From Lewinellaceae bacterium (GTDB taxonomy: Bacteria; Bacteroidota; Bacteroidia; Chitinophagales; Saprospiraceae): DNA of 64,000 nucleotides. The stretch is from the NCBI GenBank assembly GCA_020636315.1, contig JACJYA010000001.1, forward strand, positions 124,001 to 188,000, given 5' to 3'. The position numbers were made by a program, and so were the translations under genes. The notes under the pieces are model-generated. The model made no database searches. It was not told the origin of the DNA and saw nothing but the letters and a program-made list of their open reading frames with translations. This document shows positions 53,286-61,298 of this stretch, one piece after another (position 1 is the stretch's first letter; every line of letters begins with the position of its first letter).

Positions 53286-53471
53286 GATATTGGAATTGAA
53301 AAAAATTACAGAACAGTTCTTTAGGATTTGCGCATGGCGCAAAATAGGGTTTGGAGTGTCAATATATAATAAACAAATATTTACGAAAAACAAACATGCT
53401 CTGTAGGGCTGTGCTTGAATGATGGTTGATTCAACGGGTTATCCTCTTTCGTGGAAAATTCCTTTTACGGA

Positions 53472-54374
53472 TTAGTTTGAATCCAGCATCCGGTATTCAT
53501 TGGGGGGGTATCCAACCCGTTTTTTAAATACCCGGCTGAAATGCTGAGGATATTTAAACCCCAACTCATAAGCCACCTCGCTGACGGATTTGGCAGGGTC
53601 GAACAGGCGCTCCTTAGCCACATCGATCAGTTTCTGCTGGATGTATTCCTGTGCGGATTTGCCTGTTTCTTTTTTGACAAGGTCGCCGAAGTAATTGGCG
53701 GATAAGTTCAGTTTCCGGGCACAATAGGCAACGGATGGCAGGCCAATTTCCTGTGGTTTGTCCGATGAAAAATAACCATTCAGCAGTTCTTCAAATTTTT
53801 CTAAAATCCCCAGGTTTACATTGTCTCTGGTAGTGAATTGACGGTCGTAAAAACGGACGCAATAATTCAAAAGCATTTCGATATTGGATAGGATCAGTTG
53901 TTTGCTGTGCTTGTCAATGGCGTGTTCCAATTCATATTCAATTTTTGCAAAGCAATCCAGCACGAGCCTCCTTTCGCGTTCCGATAAATGAAGTGCTTCA
54001 TTTGATTGGTAGCCGAAGAAGGTATAGTCCTGAATATGCCGCCCGAGGCCAGTGCCAAGTATAAAATCAGGCTGAAAGATGAGCGCATATCCTTTCGGTT
54101 GATAAGTCTCCCCGCTGTTGTCAACGCTGACCACCTGTCCGGGGGCGATGAACACCAGCGTACCTTCCTGGTAGTCATAAGTTTGCCGGCCGTACCGCAG
54201 GTCACCGCATTTGACTTCTTTCAGAAAGACCGTGTAAAAGCCAAAATACATATTGGAAGCCTGCCTGGGGCTTGCCTTCGACAAGTCAACGACGCTCACC
54301 AACGGGTGTAGCGTTTCATGGTTGTTGAACAGGTTGTAATCGCGGATCGTCTCGAATCGCCGCAGGTTATCCAT
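53472..54374 (-). CDS. AraC-family transcriptional regulator
   Basis: 300 residues. The N-terminal half is cupin-like (YGRQTYDYQEGTLVFIAPGQVVSVDNSGETYQPKGYALIFQPDFI). The C-terminal 100 residues carry two helix-turn-helix motifs: SVAYCARKLNLSANYFGDLVKKETGKSAQEYIQQKLIDVAKERL and SVSEVAYELGFKYPQHFSRVFKKRVGYPPNEYR. It lies between the IorAB-like genes (same strand, downstream) and the exported-enzyme run starting at 54525 (divergent, 150 bases away), so it is the natural candidate regulator of both. The ligand is unknown; a small aromatic or quinone would fit the neighbours. Confidence 0.9.
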   Translation of the reverse strand: MDNLRRFETIRDYNLFNNHETLHPLVSVVDLSKASPRQASNMYFGFYTVFLKEVKCGDLRYGRQTYDYQEGTLVFIAPGQVVSVDNSGETYQPKGYALIFQPDFILGTGLGRHIQDYTFFGYQSNEALHLSERERRLVLDCFAKIEYELEHAIDKHSKQLILSNIEMLLNYCVRFYDRQFTTRDNVNLGILEKFEELLNGYFSSDKPQEIGLPSVAYCARKLNLSANYFGDLVKKETGKSAQEYIQQKLIDVAKERLFDPAKSVSEVAYELGFKYPQHFSRVFKKRVGYPPNEYRMLDSN

Positions 54375-54524
54375 ATCGCTGGTGTTTTACCCAACTAAAA
54401 TTACGGCTTTATTTATCCCCTTGCTACTGAGCAGTGCCAAATCAGTAATATTGGTAGGCATATCCGTAATTTGTATACTGCTTAGCCTGTGAAATACCAA
54501 GACCTTTACATAAAAAAAATCGTG

Positions 54525-55679
54525 ATGCGCAATTCAACAATCCCAATATTTCTGCTCCTGACTTTATTCAGCTTACAATCCACGGCACAAACCCCACCTG
54601 ATATTCTCAACACCATATTCCCATCAGGCGATAAAATAGAAGGCGGCAATTTTGAAGGAACCGTATGGGTGAAACGGCTTCTACCGGCCGACAGCGCTTT
54701 CAACGCTGCACTAGGCAATGTCATTTTCGAACCCCAGGCACGGTCGAAATGGCACAAACACCCCGGCGGGCAAACGCTCATAGGGTTAGATGGCATGGGT
54801 TACTACCAGGAAAAAGGAAAGCCCTTGCAGATCCTGCGAAAGGGCGATGTGGTGAGGTGTCCGCCGGATATAGAGCATTGGCACGGCGCATCGCATGATA
54901 GTTGGTTTGTACAACTGGCCATCACCCCGGAGCATCCGGAAGGAAGAGTGATCTGGCTCCATGAAGTGACAAAGGAAGAATATGAAATGGGCCTGCCCCA
55001 AAACCTGGAAGAACAAACCCACCTCCAACTGAATGAACTGGAGCCCCGGCACAGGCATTTCGTGGCTATTTCATCCCTGGCCGCCAAAGGGGATTTGGGC
55101 CGGCTCACAACAGCCCTGCACGATGGGCTGGATGCGGGCCTCACCGTCAATGAAATCAAAGAGGTGCTGGTGCACCTGTATGCTTATTGTGGTTTTCCCC
55201 GGAGCATTCAGGGGTTGAATACGCTGATTTCCGTACTGGAAACTAGAAAAGCACAGGGCATTGCCGACAAAACGGGCAAAACTGCCTCAGCAGTCACAGA
55301 TACGCCGGACAAATATGAAAGGGGCAAAAAAGTGTTGGAAACCCTCACCGGAAAGCCACAAATTACGCCTCCCCAGTCGGGTTATGGCGCATTCAGCCCG
55401 GAAATAGACGTGTTTTTGAAAGAACATTTGTTCGCCGATATATTCGGACGGGACGTTTTGAGTTTTAAAGACAGGGAAATTGCCACGATTTCAGCACTTG
55501 CCAACCTGGGTGGCGTATCCCCCATGCTGAAAGGCCATATTGGGATAGCCCTCCACCTTGGCTTTACCGAAGCGCAGCTTATGCACCTGCTCGCTATTGT
55601 GGAATCAACGACTGGAATGAAAGAAGCTGAGAACGGCAGAAAGGCATTGTCGGAAGTGATGGAGCCTGCAAAAAAGTAA
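54525..55679 (+). CDS. exported cupin / double carboxymuconolactone-decarboxylase fusion
   Basis: The ATG at 54525 gives 384 residues with a signal peptide (about 1-21, ending STAQ); an earlier start at 54489 would add 12 residues before it. Residues about 40-145 are a cupin with the metal-type residues His77, His79 and the later EHWHG (His118, His120). Residues about 170-245 are a CMD domain with YCGFPRSIQG around Cys222. Residues about 270-380 are a second CMD domain (REIATISALANLGGVSPMLKGHIGIALHLGFTEAQLMHLLAI), in which Cys is not conserved. The cytoplasmic CMD enzyme decarboxylates a lactone in the beta-ketoadipate pathway; related proteins are peroxidase-like. An exported cupin-CMD fusion is known in the databases but of unclear reaction. 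Confidence 0.85.
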   Translation: MRNSTIPIFLLLTLFSLQSTAQTPPDILNTIFPSGDKIEGGNFEGTVWVKRLLPADSAFNAALGNVIFEPQARSKWHKHPGGQTLIGLDGMGYYQEKGKPLQILRKGDVVRCPPDIEHWHGASHDSWFVQLAITPEHPEGRVIWLHEVTKEEYEMGLPQNLEEQTHLQLNELEPRHRHFVAISSLAAKGDLGRLTTALHDGLDAGLTVNEIKEVLVHLYAYCGFPRSIQGLNTLISVLETRKAQGIADKTGKTASAVTDTPDKYERGKKVLETLTGKPQITPPQSGYGAFSPEIDVFLKEHLFADIFGRDVLSFKDREIATISALANLGGVSPMLKGHIGIALHLGFTEAQLMHLLAIVESTTGMKEAENGRKALSEVMEPAKK

Positions 55680-55683
55680 CCTT

Positions 55684-55787
55684 CTTTGACAAATCCTGTG
55701 GACAGTGCATCACGCGGAAACAATGCGACTGGAAAGAGCAGGGTTTTTGAGTGATGCACTGTCTTCAGATCACAGGATTTGTCAAAG
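55684..55787. repeat. 104-bp palindrome between the CMD fusion and hydrolase genes
   Basis: A 17-bp perfect arm pair (CTTTGACAAATCCTGTG, 55684-55700, with its complement at 55771-55787) and a 13-bp inner pair (GACAGTGCATCAC with GTGATGCACTGTC, 55701-55713 and 55751-55763) form a long stem interrupted by a seven-base bulge. It follows the CMD stop by 4 bases and precedes the next start by 31. It could be a terminator, an attenuator, an RNA-processing site or a mobile palindrome. Confidence 0.75.
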
Positions 55788-55818
55788 AACCAAAAGTATA
55801 ATGCAAAACAATACAAAA

Positions 55819-56901
55819 ATGAGATACCTGACAGCAAAGCTTCTGCCCGTTTTATTCCTGACAATAGCATCAGGGTGCGCCGTCAACAGGGCAAACCGGG
55901 CAATAGTTCTTCTGGATCAGGGCAGCTTTGCAGTAGGCGGTTCAGTCCTAACCAATCCAGGCACATTTGATCCGATCAAACGCACTCCGGAAGGTCAAAC
56001 GTTTCACGGCGACCATGCTTACGTATTTTATCAGATCCCTGAAAATGCCAGGAAACTGCCCCTGGTATTCTGGCACGGCATCGGCCAGTTTTCAAAAACA
56101 TGGGAGACTACACCAGATGGACGGGAGGGGTTCCAGAACATTTTTTTAAGACGAGGTTTCAGCGTCTATTTGCTGGATCAACCAAGGCGTGGACGTGCAA
56201 GCCGCAGTACCGTAGAGGCTACCATAACGCCTACCCCGGATGAGCAGTTTTGGTTCAACATATTCCGAATTGGAGTATGGCCAGACTATTTCCCAGGTGT
56301 GCAGTTTGCCAAAGACGAAGAAACACTCAATCAATATTTCCGACAAATGGCCCCCAACATTGGGGGATTTGATGCAGAAGTGATCACCGATGCAACGTCA
56401 AAACTCTTTGATAAGATCGGTAAAGGTATTCTCGTTACCCATTCTCATTCCGGCGGATTTGGGTGGTCGACAGCCATGAAAAATCCAAAGGTTCGCGCTA
56501 TTGTTTCGTATGAGCCCGGCTCCAGCTTCCCATTTCCCAAAGGAGAGGCGCCCGCGCCTATAGCGAGTTCGGCAGGCCCGTTGGAGGCCGTTGGCGTTTC
56601 AACAGGTGAATTTTTAAAGCTTACAAAAATCCCGATCATCATTTATTACGGAGACAACATCCCGTCCACCCCTGACCCCAATCCGGGAACTGATGGTTGG
56701 CGCGTGCGGCTTGAAATGGCGAGGCTATGGCGAGACGCCGTAAACCGGCATGGCGGCGACGTGACGGTTGTGCACCTACCAGAAATCGGCATAAAGGGCA
56801 ATACGCATTTTCCATTTTCAGATTTGAACAATGTGGAAATTGCCGGCCTGATGTCAGAATGGTTGAAGGAAAAGGGATTGGATAAATTATATACAAATTA
56901 G
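55819..56901 (+). CDS. alpha/beta hydrolase lipoprotein
   Basis: The ATG at 55819 gives 360 residues with leader MRYLTAKLLPVLFLTIASGC and lipid site Cys20; ATG at 55801 would add six residues. After FDPIKRTPEGQTFHGDHAYVFYQIPENA it has the oxyanion-hole block LPLVFWHGIGQFSKTWETTPDGREGFQNIF and the nucleophile region ILVTHSHSGGFGWS. An acidic residue near YYGDNIP and a C-terminal His in KGNTHFPFSD complete a likely triad. Close relatives in gene catalogues are called alpha/beta hydrolases or esterases without known substrate. It is six bases from the next hydrolase gene, so they form an operon. Confidence 0.8.
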   Translation: MRYLTAKLLPVLFLTIASGCAVNRANRAIVLLDQGSFAVGGSVLTNPGTFDPIKRTPEGQTFHGDHAYVFYQIPENARKLPLVFWHGIGQFSKTWETTPDGREGFQNIFLRRGFSVYLLDQPRRGRASRSTVEATITPTPDEQFWFNIFRIGVWPDYFPGVQFAKDEETLNQYFRQMAPNIGGFDAEVITDATSKLFDKIGKGILVTHSHSGGFGWSTAMKNPKVRAIVSYEPGSSFPFPKGEAPAPIASSAGPLEAVGVSTGEFLKLTKIPIIIYYGDNIPSTPDPNPGTDGWRVRLEMARLWRDAVNRHGGDVTVVHLPEIGIKGNTHFPFSDLNNVEIAGLMSEWLKEKGLDKLYTN

Positions 56902-56907
56902 GTAGCC

Positions 56908-57960
56908 ATGAAATTAAAAAGCAAACACCAATTTTTGATCGTTATGTTTATGACAACAAGCATTATTTCTTCTGGCCAGGCTGAGGTAAACAATCCCTTT
57001 GGCCTGGTTTACCGGGGTGCCCTTACAGAAAATGTGCCGGGCGAGGTGAATATCCATCCGGTAACTTATAAACTGAATGGCATTGATATTTCGGCCAATG
57101 TTTACACCCCCGCCAACTACGATTCGTCAAAGAATTATCCGGCGGTGGTGGTAGCCCACCCCAACGGCGGTGTCAAAGAGCAGGTGGCCGGATTATACGC
57201 GCAGCGCTTAGCTGAGTCAGGTTACATCGCCATTGCTGCCGATGCTGCCTATCAAGGAGCCAGCGGCGGAGAGCCGCGTAATGTGGATAAGCCGGCGAAC
57301 CGCATCGAGGACATTCGCGGGATGGCGGATTTTATCACGCAGTATGAAGGCGTAGATGCCGATCGCCTGGGCTTACTGGGCATCTGCGGCGGCGGTGGCT
57401 ATTCATTAAAGGCCGCTCAAACCGACAAACGCTTTAAAGCCGTGGCAACGCTGAGTATGTTTAATTCCGGCCTGGTAAGGCGCAATGGATTCATGAACTC
57501 GCAACTTTCCACCATCCAGGAACGATTAAAAATGGCATCTGAAGCTCGCGCCCTGGAAGCCGCAGGCGGAGAAATTCGCTATACTGCGGATACAAAAATA
57601 ACTGATGAGATGGCAGACAAAATGCCGTTTGACCTGTATCGCGAAGGGCATTATTATTACAACAGAACCCATGCGCACCCCAATTCCACATTCCGCTACA
57701 CCATGAGCAGCCTGCTCGACCTGATGGAGTTTGACGCAGCCACCAACATGGATCTGATCAATCAGCCCCTGCTGATGATGGCGGGAAGCAAAGCCGATAC
57801 CTACTACATGACAGATAAAGCTTTCCAGCTTGCTACCGGCACAACAGAGAAGGAATTATTTCTGATTGAAGGCGCTACCCATATTCAGACTTATTATGTC
57901 CCTGAATATGTAGAACAGGCCATGAGCAAACTCAACGCGTTCTTGGGTAAATTCTTATAA
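56908..57960 (+). CDS. exported alpha/beta hydrolase, dienelactone-hydrolase/YcjY-like
   Basis: 350 residues. A signal peptide (about 1-24) is followed by VTYKLNGIDISANVYTPANYDSSKNYPAVVVAHPNGGVKEQ. The nucleophile elbow is GLLGICGGGGYS, with Cys160 where serine hydrolases have Ser; this is the arrangement of dienelactone hydrolase and of many YcjY-type proteins. The C-terminal block DKAFQLATGTTEKELFLIEGATHIQTYYVPEYVEQA carries the probable His. It starts 6 bases after the previous stop and ends 12 before the next gene. Dienelactone hydrolases and CMD enzymes act in the same aromatic-degradation pathways, so the neighbourhood is suggestive. Confidence 0.8.
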   Translation: MKLKSKHQFLIVMFMTTSIISSGQAEVNNPFGLVYRGALTENVPGEVNIHPVTYKLNGIDISANVYTPANYDSSKNYPAVVVAHPNGGVKEQVAGLYAQRLAESGYIAIAADAAYQGASGGEPRNVDKPANRIEDIRGMADFITQYEGVDADRLGLLGICGGGGYSLKAAQTDKRFKAVATLSMFNSGLVRRNGFMNSQLSTIQERLKMASEARALEAAGGEIRYTADTKITDEMADKMPFDLYREGHYYYNRTHAHPNSTFRYTMSSLLDLMEFDAATNMDLINQPLLMMAGSKADTYYMTDKAFQLATGTTEKELFLIEGATHIQTYYVPEYVEQAMSKLNAFLGKFL

Positions 57961-57972
57961 AAGTACAACAGT

Positions 57973-58419
57973 ATGAAAACATCAATAATTGGACTGTTTT
58001 TTATCCTCGTGAGTGCGCAATGGGTCTTCGCACAAACCTCTGCGGCCGAACAGGAGGTCATTGATCTTTCCAAAGAAAAGTGGCAGTGGATGTCAGACAA
58101 AAATACTGACGCCCTGGATAACCTCTTTCACGAAAAAGCGGTGTTTGTTCACATGGGAGGCTCCTGGGGTAAAGAACGAGAACTCGATATCATAAAAAGC
58201 GGAGCGATTTGGTACAAGAAAGCGGATATCCATGAGGTGTCGGTGAATATTATCGGGAACACTGCCATCCTGCTTAACAGGATCACGCTTTTAGCTGAAG
58301 TGGGAGGCAATGAAGTAACCAATCCTTTCGAGATTACTGAGGTGTATATAAAACAAGATGATGGCTGGAAGTTGAGCTCGCTATCCTTCACCCGATTGAT
58401 GACAAGCGGGGATCATTAG
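57973..58419 (+). CDS. exported DUF4440/SnoaL-like protein
   Basis: 148 residues. A signal peptide (about 1-21, ending VFAQ) is followed by the NTF2-like fold opening AEQEVIDLSKEKWQWMSDKNTDALDNLFHEKAVFVHMGGSWGKERELDIIKSG and closing with EVYIKQDDGWKLSSLSFTRL. Members act as small-ligand binders, dehydratases or ketosteroid-isomerase-like enzymes. In this run of exported enzymes it could be an auxiliary isomerase (inference). It is 12 bases downstream of the hydrolase gene. Confidence 0.85.
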   Translation: MKTSIIGLFFILVSAQWVFAQTSAAEQEVIDLSKEKWQWMSDKNTDALDNLFHEKAVFVHMGGSWGKERELDIIKSGAIWYKKADIHEVSVNIIGNTAILLNRITLLAEVGGNEVTNPFEITEVYIKQDDGWKLSSLSFTRLMTSGDH

Positions 58420-58514
58420 GGTTCCTGAATATCAGCCATCCGAAAAATTCCTGTTACCCAAACCGGCAACGGCAGTAATAGCCTATACCGGACAATCAAG
58501 CTATTCCAGTGATT

Positions 58515-58943
58515 ATGAACTTCCTGAAAATAGGATTACTAGCCCTCTTGCCTGCCCTGGCCTGCATGGCATGCAGTAAAATGAACCAAAATAATAAGGA
58601 ATTCAAGGCGGACGATATGATGATCAGAATGGCAGAAATCGAAATAGACTCCGCTTACTTTGATGAATACATTGCCATTCTTAAAGAGGAATCGGCGGCA
58701 TCTGTCAGATTGGAGCCGGGCGTCATTTGCATATATCCCATGTATCAAAAAGAAAACCCAACTGAGATCAGGCTACTGGAAATTTATGCCAGTAGGGAAG
58801 CCTACGAATCTCATTTGCAAACACCGCATTTCAAGCATTACAAAACGGCCACCCTTAAGATGGTCAAAGCATTGAAATTGATAGATATGGAGGCAATAGA
58901 TGAAGAAACAATGCCCGAAATTTTTAAAAAGCTTAGCCAATAG
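58515..58943 (+). CDS. lipoprotein with antibiotic-biosynthesis-monooxygenase (ABM) domain
   Basis: The ATG at 58515 gives 142 residues with leader MNFLKIGLLALLPALACMAC and lipid site Cys20; a GTG at 58509 would add two. Residues about 35-125 are an ABM/YgiN-like ferredoxin fold: IRMAEIEIDSAYFDEYIAILKEESAASVRLEPGVICIYPMYQKENPTEIRLLEIYASREAYESHLQTPHFKHYKTAT. ABM proteins such as YgiN act on quinols or other polyphenols. A lipid-anchored version fits an envelope detoxification role (inference). A 95-base gap separates it from the DUF4440 gene. Confidence 0.85.
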   Translation: MNFLKIGLLALLPALACMACSKMNQNNKEFKADDMMIRMAEIEIDSAYFDEYIAILKEESAASVRLEPGVICIYPMYQKENPTEIRLLEIYASREAYESHLQTPHFKHYKTATLKMVKALKLIDMEAIDEETMPEIFKKLSQ

Positions 58944-59320
58944 CATCTCCTGAGCCGCCTTCCTCCTTACAGGCCGAAATTAACGCAGTGGCTAATCTGG
59001 TTTGCTAATACCAAGATTTTCGTTCTTCCATTGGTTGGGATGCCGGATTATTTCCGCGCTAAGTGGTGTTTCATAAATGCCGATGGAACTGATGGCAATC
59101 ATTTTTTTGGCGTCTAGAATCGCCACGTAAATCTACAATCAATCGAGGTGGTAAAGCAACCATAATAGTTGCTTAAAATCATTAAACGCTATGAAAAAAT
59201 TTATCGTTTGCGCTTTGCGTCATTGCCGCTTTTGGCAAAAAACTGATTTTGGGCAACCAGGAGTTCGAACTGAAAAACGGCACGATTGAAGTAAAAATGT
59301 ATAGCCAAATTCTGCCAAGC
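58944..59320. other. 377-base spacer with a possible broken gene start
   Basis: Nothing is recognised to about 59190. From an ATG at 59191 a leader-like MKKFIVCA begins; the sequence then reads LCVIAAFGKKLILGNQEFEL and NGTIEVKMYSQILPSSV in another frame. It looks like a signal peptide and mature start separated by a one-base shift, then cut off against the serine hydrolase gene. Too short to name. Confidence 0.35.
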
Positions 59321-60598
59321 TCAGTCAACCAATGCCTGATAAACCAGCGCCCTGAGTTTCTGGTGGTCATCGAGGCCCTCTGCCGGGATCAGTTGGGTGA
59401 AATATACCACGAGAAGCTCTTCCTCAGGGTCTGCCCAATAAGTGGAGTGGTAGGCCCCACCCCAGCCAAATTCTCCTTTTGAGCCCAATTCCCCTCTTAG
59501 CCCCAGGTCTTCCACGACGGAAAAGCCCAAACCGAACCCCACCCCTTTTGTCCATGGAAAAGGTGTTTCCCCCAGGTGATTGACTGTCATGAGTTCTACG
59601 GTTTTGGGGGAAATGACGCGCTTTCCGCCGAAGGTGCCGCCATTCAGCATCATTTGCAGGAACTTTGCATAATCAGTTGCGGTACTCAGCAAACCTGCGC
59701 CGCCTGAAAAACATTTCCGCGGCCCATCCACATAGGCGCCCTGGCCGGCCATCGCTCCCGGGGCCGGAGCCCGTTCCAGGCCATCATCAGTCGCGGAGTA
59801 CACTACAGCAAGCCGTTCCCTTTTTTCTTCCGGGAGATAAAAGTAGGTGTCATTCATACCTAAGGGCTCCAGGATGCGGTTTCTGAGAAAAGTGTTTAGC
59901 GGTTCGCCGGAAACAACTTCGATCAATGCGCCGAGGATGTCCGTGCTGTAGCCATAGACAAATTGTTCTCCGGGTTGTGCATCAAAAGGCAAAGCGGCCA
60001 TTCTTTTAACGGGCTCCAGAATAGGTTCATCCCGGTTGGCGAAGTACCAGCCTTGTATTCCTGCCTCTTGCCAAAGATCCTTGGCTGCCCCGTAACCGTA
60101 TCCAATGCCTGAAGTATGGGTGAGCAGGTCACGGATAGTAATGAGCCGGTTGGCTTTGACAATTTCATAGGCGCCATCATCCTTTGGTTCGGCAACGGTA
60201 GTTTCGTTGAATTCAGGGATATATTTCCCCACCGGGTCGGTAATCAATAATTTGCCTTCTTCCTGCAGGATCATTATTCCGACACTGACGATGGCCTTTG
60301 TTTGTGAGGCAATGCGAAAAATGGAATTCTTTTCCATTGGAATGTCGTTTTCCATATCGCTTTCTCCGAAGGGCTTAAAGTAGGCGATCTGTCCTTTCCT
60401 GGCCACCAGCACCACCGCACCGGATAATTTACCATCGTTTACATAATCCTGAAATGTGCTGGTTAAATATGCTAACCTTTCGGAGGACAGGCCCACCTTT
60501 TCAGCAGGCGCCTCTGAAAAGCCCTGGGCATACAGGGCGCCATGCACTACAAGGGCTAAGAAGAATATGAGGTGCTTATTGAAATGCCTGGTTTTCAT
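59321..60598 (-). CDS. exported serine hydrolase, class C beta-lactamase/EstB-like
   Basis: 425 residues. A signal peptide (about 1-25, ending LYAQG) is followed by the beta-lactamase-fold core. The SxxK motif is Ser98-Gln-Thr-Lys101 in FRIASQTKA. The Y-x-[SN] element appears as YGYSTDILGALIEVVSG. Near the C-terminus a GFGFSV / GEFGWGGAYHSTYWADP segment replaces the KTG strand with the H-x-G-like variant seen in esterases. Such proteins are esterases, D-aminopeptidases or carboxypeptidases far more often than true beta-lactamases. Its N-terminus overlaps the end of an AraC remnant on the same strand. Confidence 0.85.
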   Translation of the reverse strand: MKTRHFNKHLIFFLALVVHGALYAQGFSEAPAEKVGLSSERLAYLTSTFQDYVNDGKLSGAVVLVARKGQIAYFKPFGESDMENDIPMEKNSIFRIASQTKAIVSVGIMILQEEGKLLITDPVGKYIPEFNETTVAEPKDDGAYEIVKANRLITIRDLLTHTSGIGYGYGAAKDLWQEAGIQGWYFANRDEPILEPVKRMAALPFDAQPGEQFVYGYSTDILGALIEVVSGEPLNTFLRNRILEPLGMNDTYFYLPEEKRERLAVVYSATDDGLERAPAPGAMAGQGAYVDGPRKCFSGGAGLLSTATDYAKFLQMMLNGGTFGGKRVISPKTVELMTVNHLGETPFPWTKGVGFGLGFSVVEDLGLRGELGSKGEFGWGGAYHSTYWADPEEELLVVYFTQLIPAEGLDDHQKLRALVYQALVD

Positions 60599-60736
60599 TT
60601 TTGCCTTTATATTTTAATATTTTTCCGTATTTCTTAAAGAAATTGCTGAAATGGGCCGCTTCGGAAAACCCCAGGGCGTAGGCAATTTCGGACACGCTCC
60701 ATTGGCTGTGCGCTAACCCGGACAAGGAACCGGTTT
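60576..60736 (-). pseudogene. C-terminal remnant of an AraC-family regulator
   Basis: On the minus strand the frame reads LAHSQWSVSEIAYALGFSEA then AHFSNFFKKYGKILKYKG, ending with TAA at 60578-60576 inside the serine hydrolase gene. This is the second helix-turn-helix of an AraC protein, with the conserved IAYALGF and HFSNFFKKYG. No start and no first HTH are present. The upstream part is deleted and replaced by an unrelated gene tail. Confidence 0.7.
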
Positions 60737-60930
60737 CTACAATTTAGTATAATTCCCGCCACCAAACGAATAAACCAGGCTCACACTGATGTTCCCGGCT
60801 ATGGAATAACTGGGCGACACTTCAAAAACGGGGAAAATCGAAGCGTTTGGATAACCTCCTGCATTTGGCCGTCTTTTTCCACCATTGCAGTACTGAAATT
60901 CATCAGCCTGGTGTTTTGTTTCAAGCTACA
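60737..60930 (-). pseudogene. C-terminal remnant of an outer-membrane beta-barrel protein
   Basis: The minus strand reads RLMNFSTAMVEKDGQMQEVI and TLRFSP, then after one frame change at a CCCC run VFEVSPSYSIAGNISVSLVY and SFGGGNYTKL with a TAG at 60739-60737. The alternating strand pattern and final aromatic-rich strand are those of a barrel C-terminus. The rest of the gene is missing. Confidence 0.5.
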
Positions 60931-60981
60931 AATTAACCGGCTTTACCCCCGCTTTGTTAACAAATTTCAAACAATAGGCTT

Positions 60982-61169
60982 AGAGTGTGTTCAAAATTCA
61001 ATCAATGGCCTGCGAACGGCAAATTTTGTTCCATCCGGCCCCGACACCTCGTGTACGGGGTAAACTGTTAAATTTTTCGCCGGATTGCCCGCATCCGGCT
61101 GCAAAATTTGCCTTGGCTGGAATAAAATTTTCTCGCTCTCGGCTCATCATCGAAATTTGAACAAACTCT
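60982..61169. mobile_element. MITE-like element with AGAGTTTGTTCAAATTTC ends
   Basis: 18-bp ends pair with two mismatches (60982-60999; 61152-61169). An inner perfect pair GGCAAATTTTG / CAAAATTTGCC lies further in. The 188-bp unit has no open frame. Its ends resemble those of the elements at 25548 and 29151 in style (GAG...TGTT/TCT...AAA) but not in exact sequence, pointing to different parent insertion sequences. Confidence 0.6.
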
Positions 61170-61298
61170 TAATGAATCCACAGATAAATGCCAGGCCTAA
61201 AAATCTCTGAGCGTGGTATCCGAATGTGCGAACAGCGCCCGTCCGTTTGTTCAGTCGGAGAGCCGGGTAAAAATAGCGGATGGCGGCTACACAGAGCA
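61170..61298. other. spacer with GCCGGGTAAAAA 12-mer
   Basis: Contains CGCCCGTCCGTTTGTTCAGT and GCCGGGTAAAAA (61262-61273). Parts of the same wording, CCCGTCCGT...CAGTC...GCCGGGTAAAAA, occur inverted in the insert that splits repeat copy C at 36752-36842. It is therefore a shorter relative of that insert. Confidence 0.5.

Noticed and set aside
59321..60598. True class C beta-lactamase
   Set aside because: SxxK is present, but the YxN and KTG elements are altered and exported esterases of this fold are more common; no AmpR-type gene is nearby.
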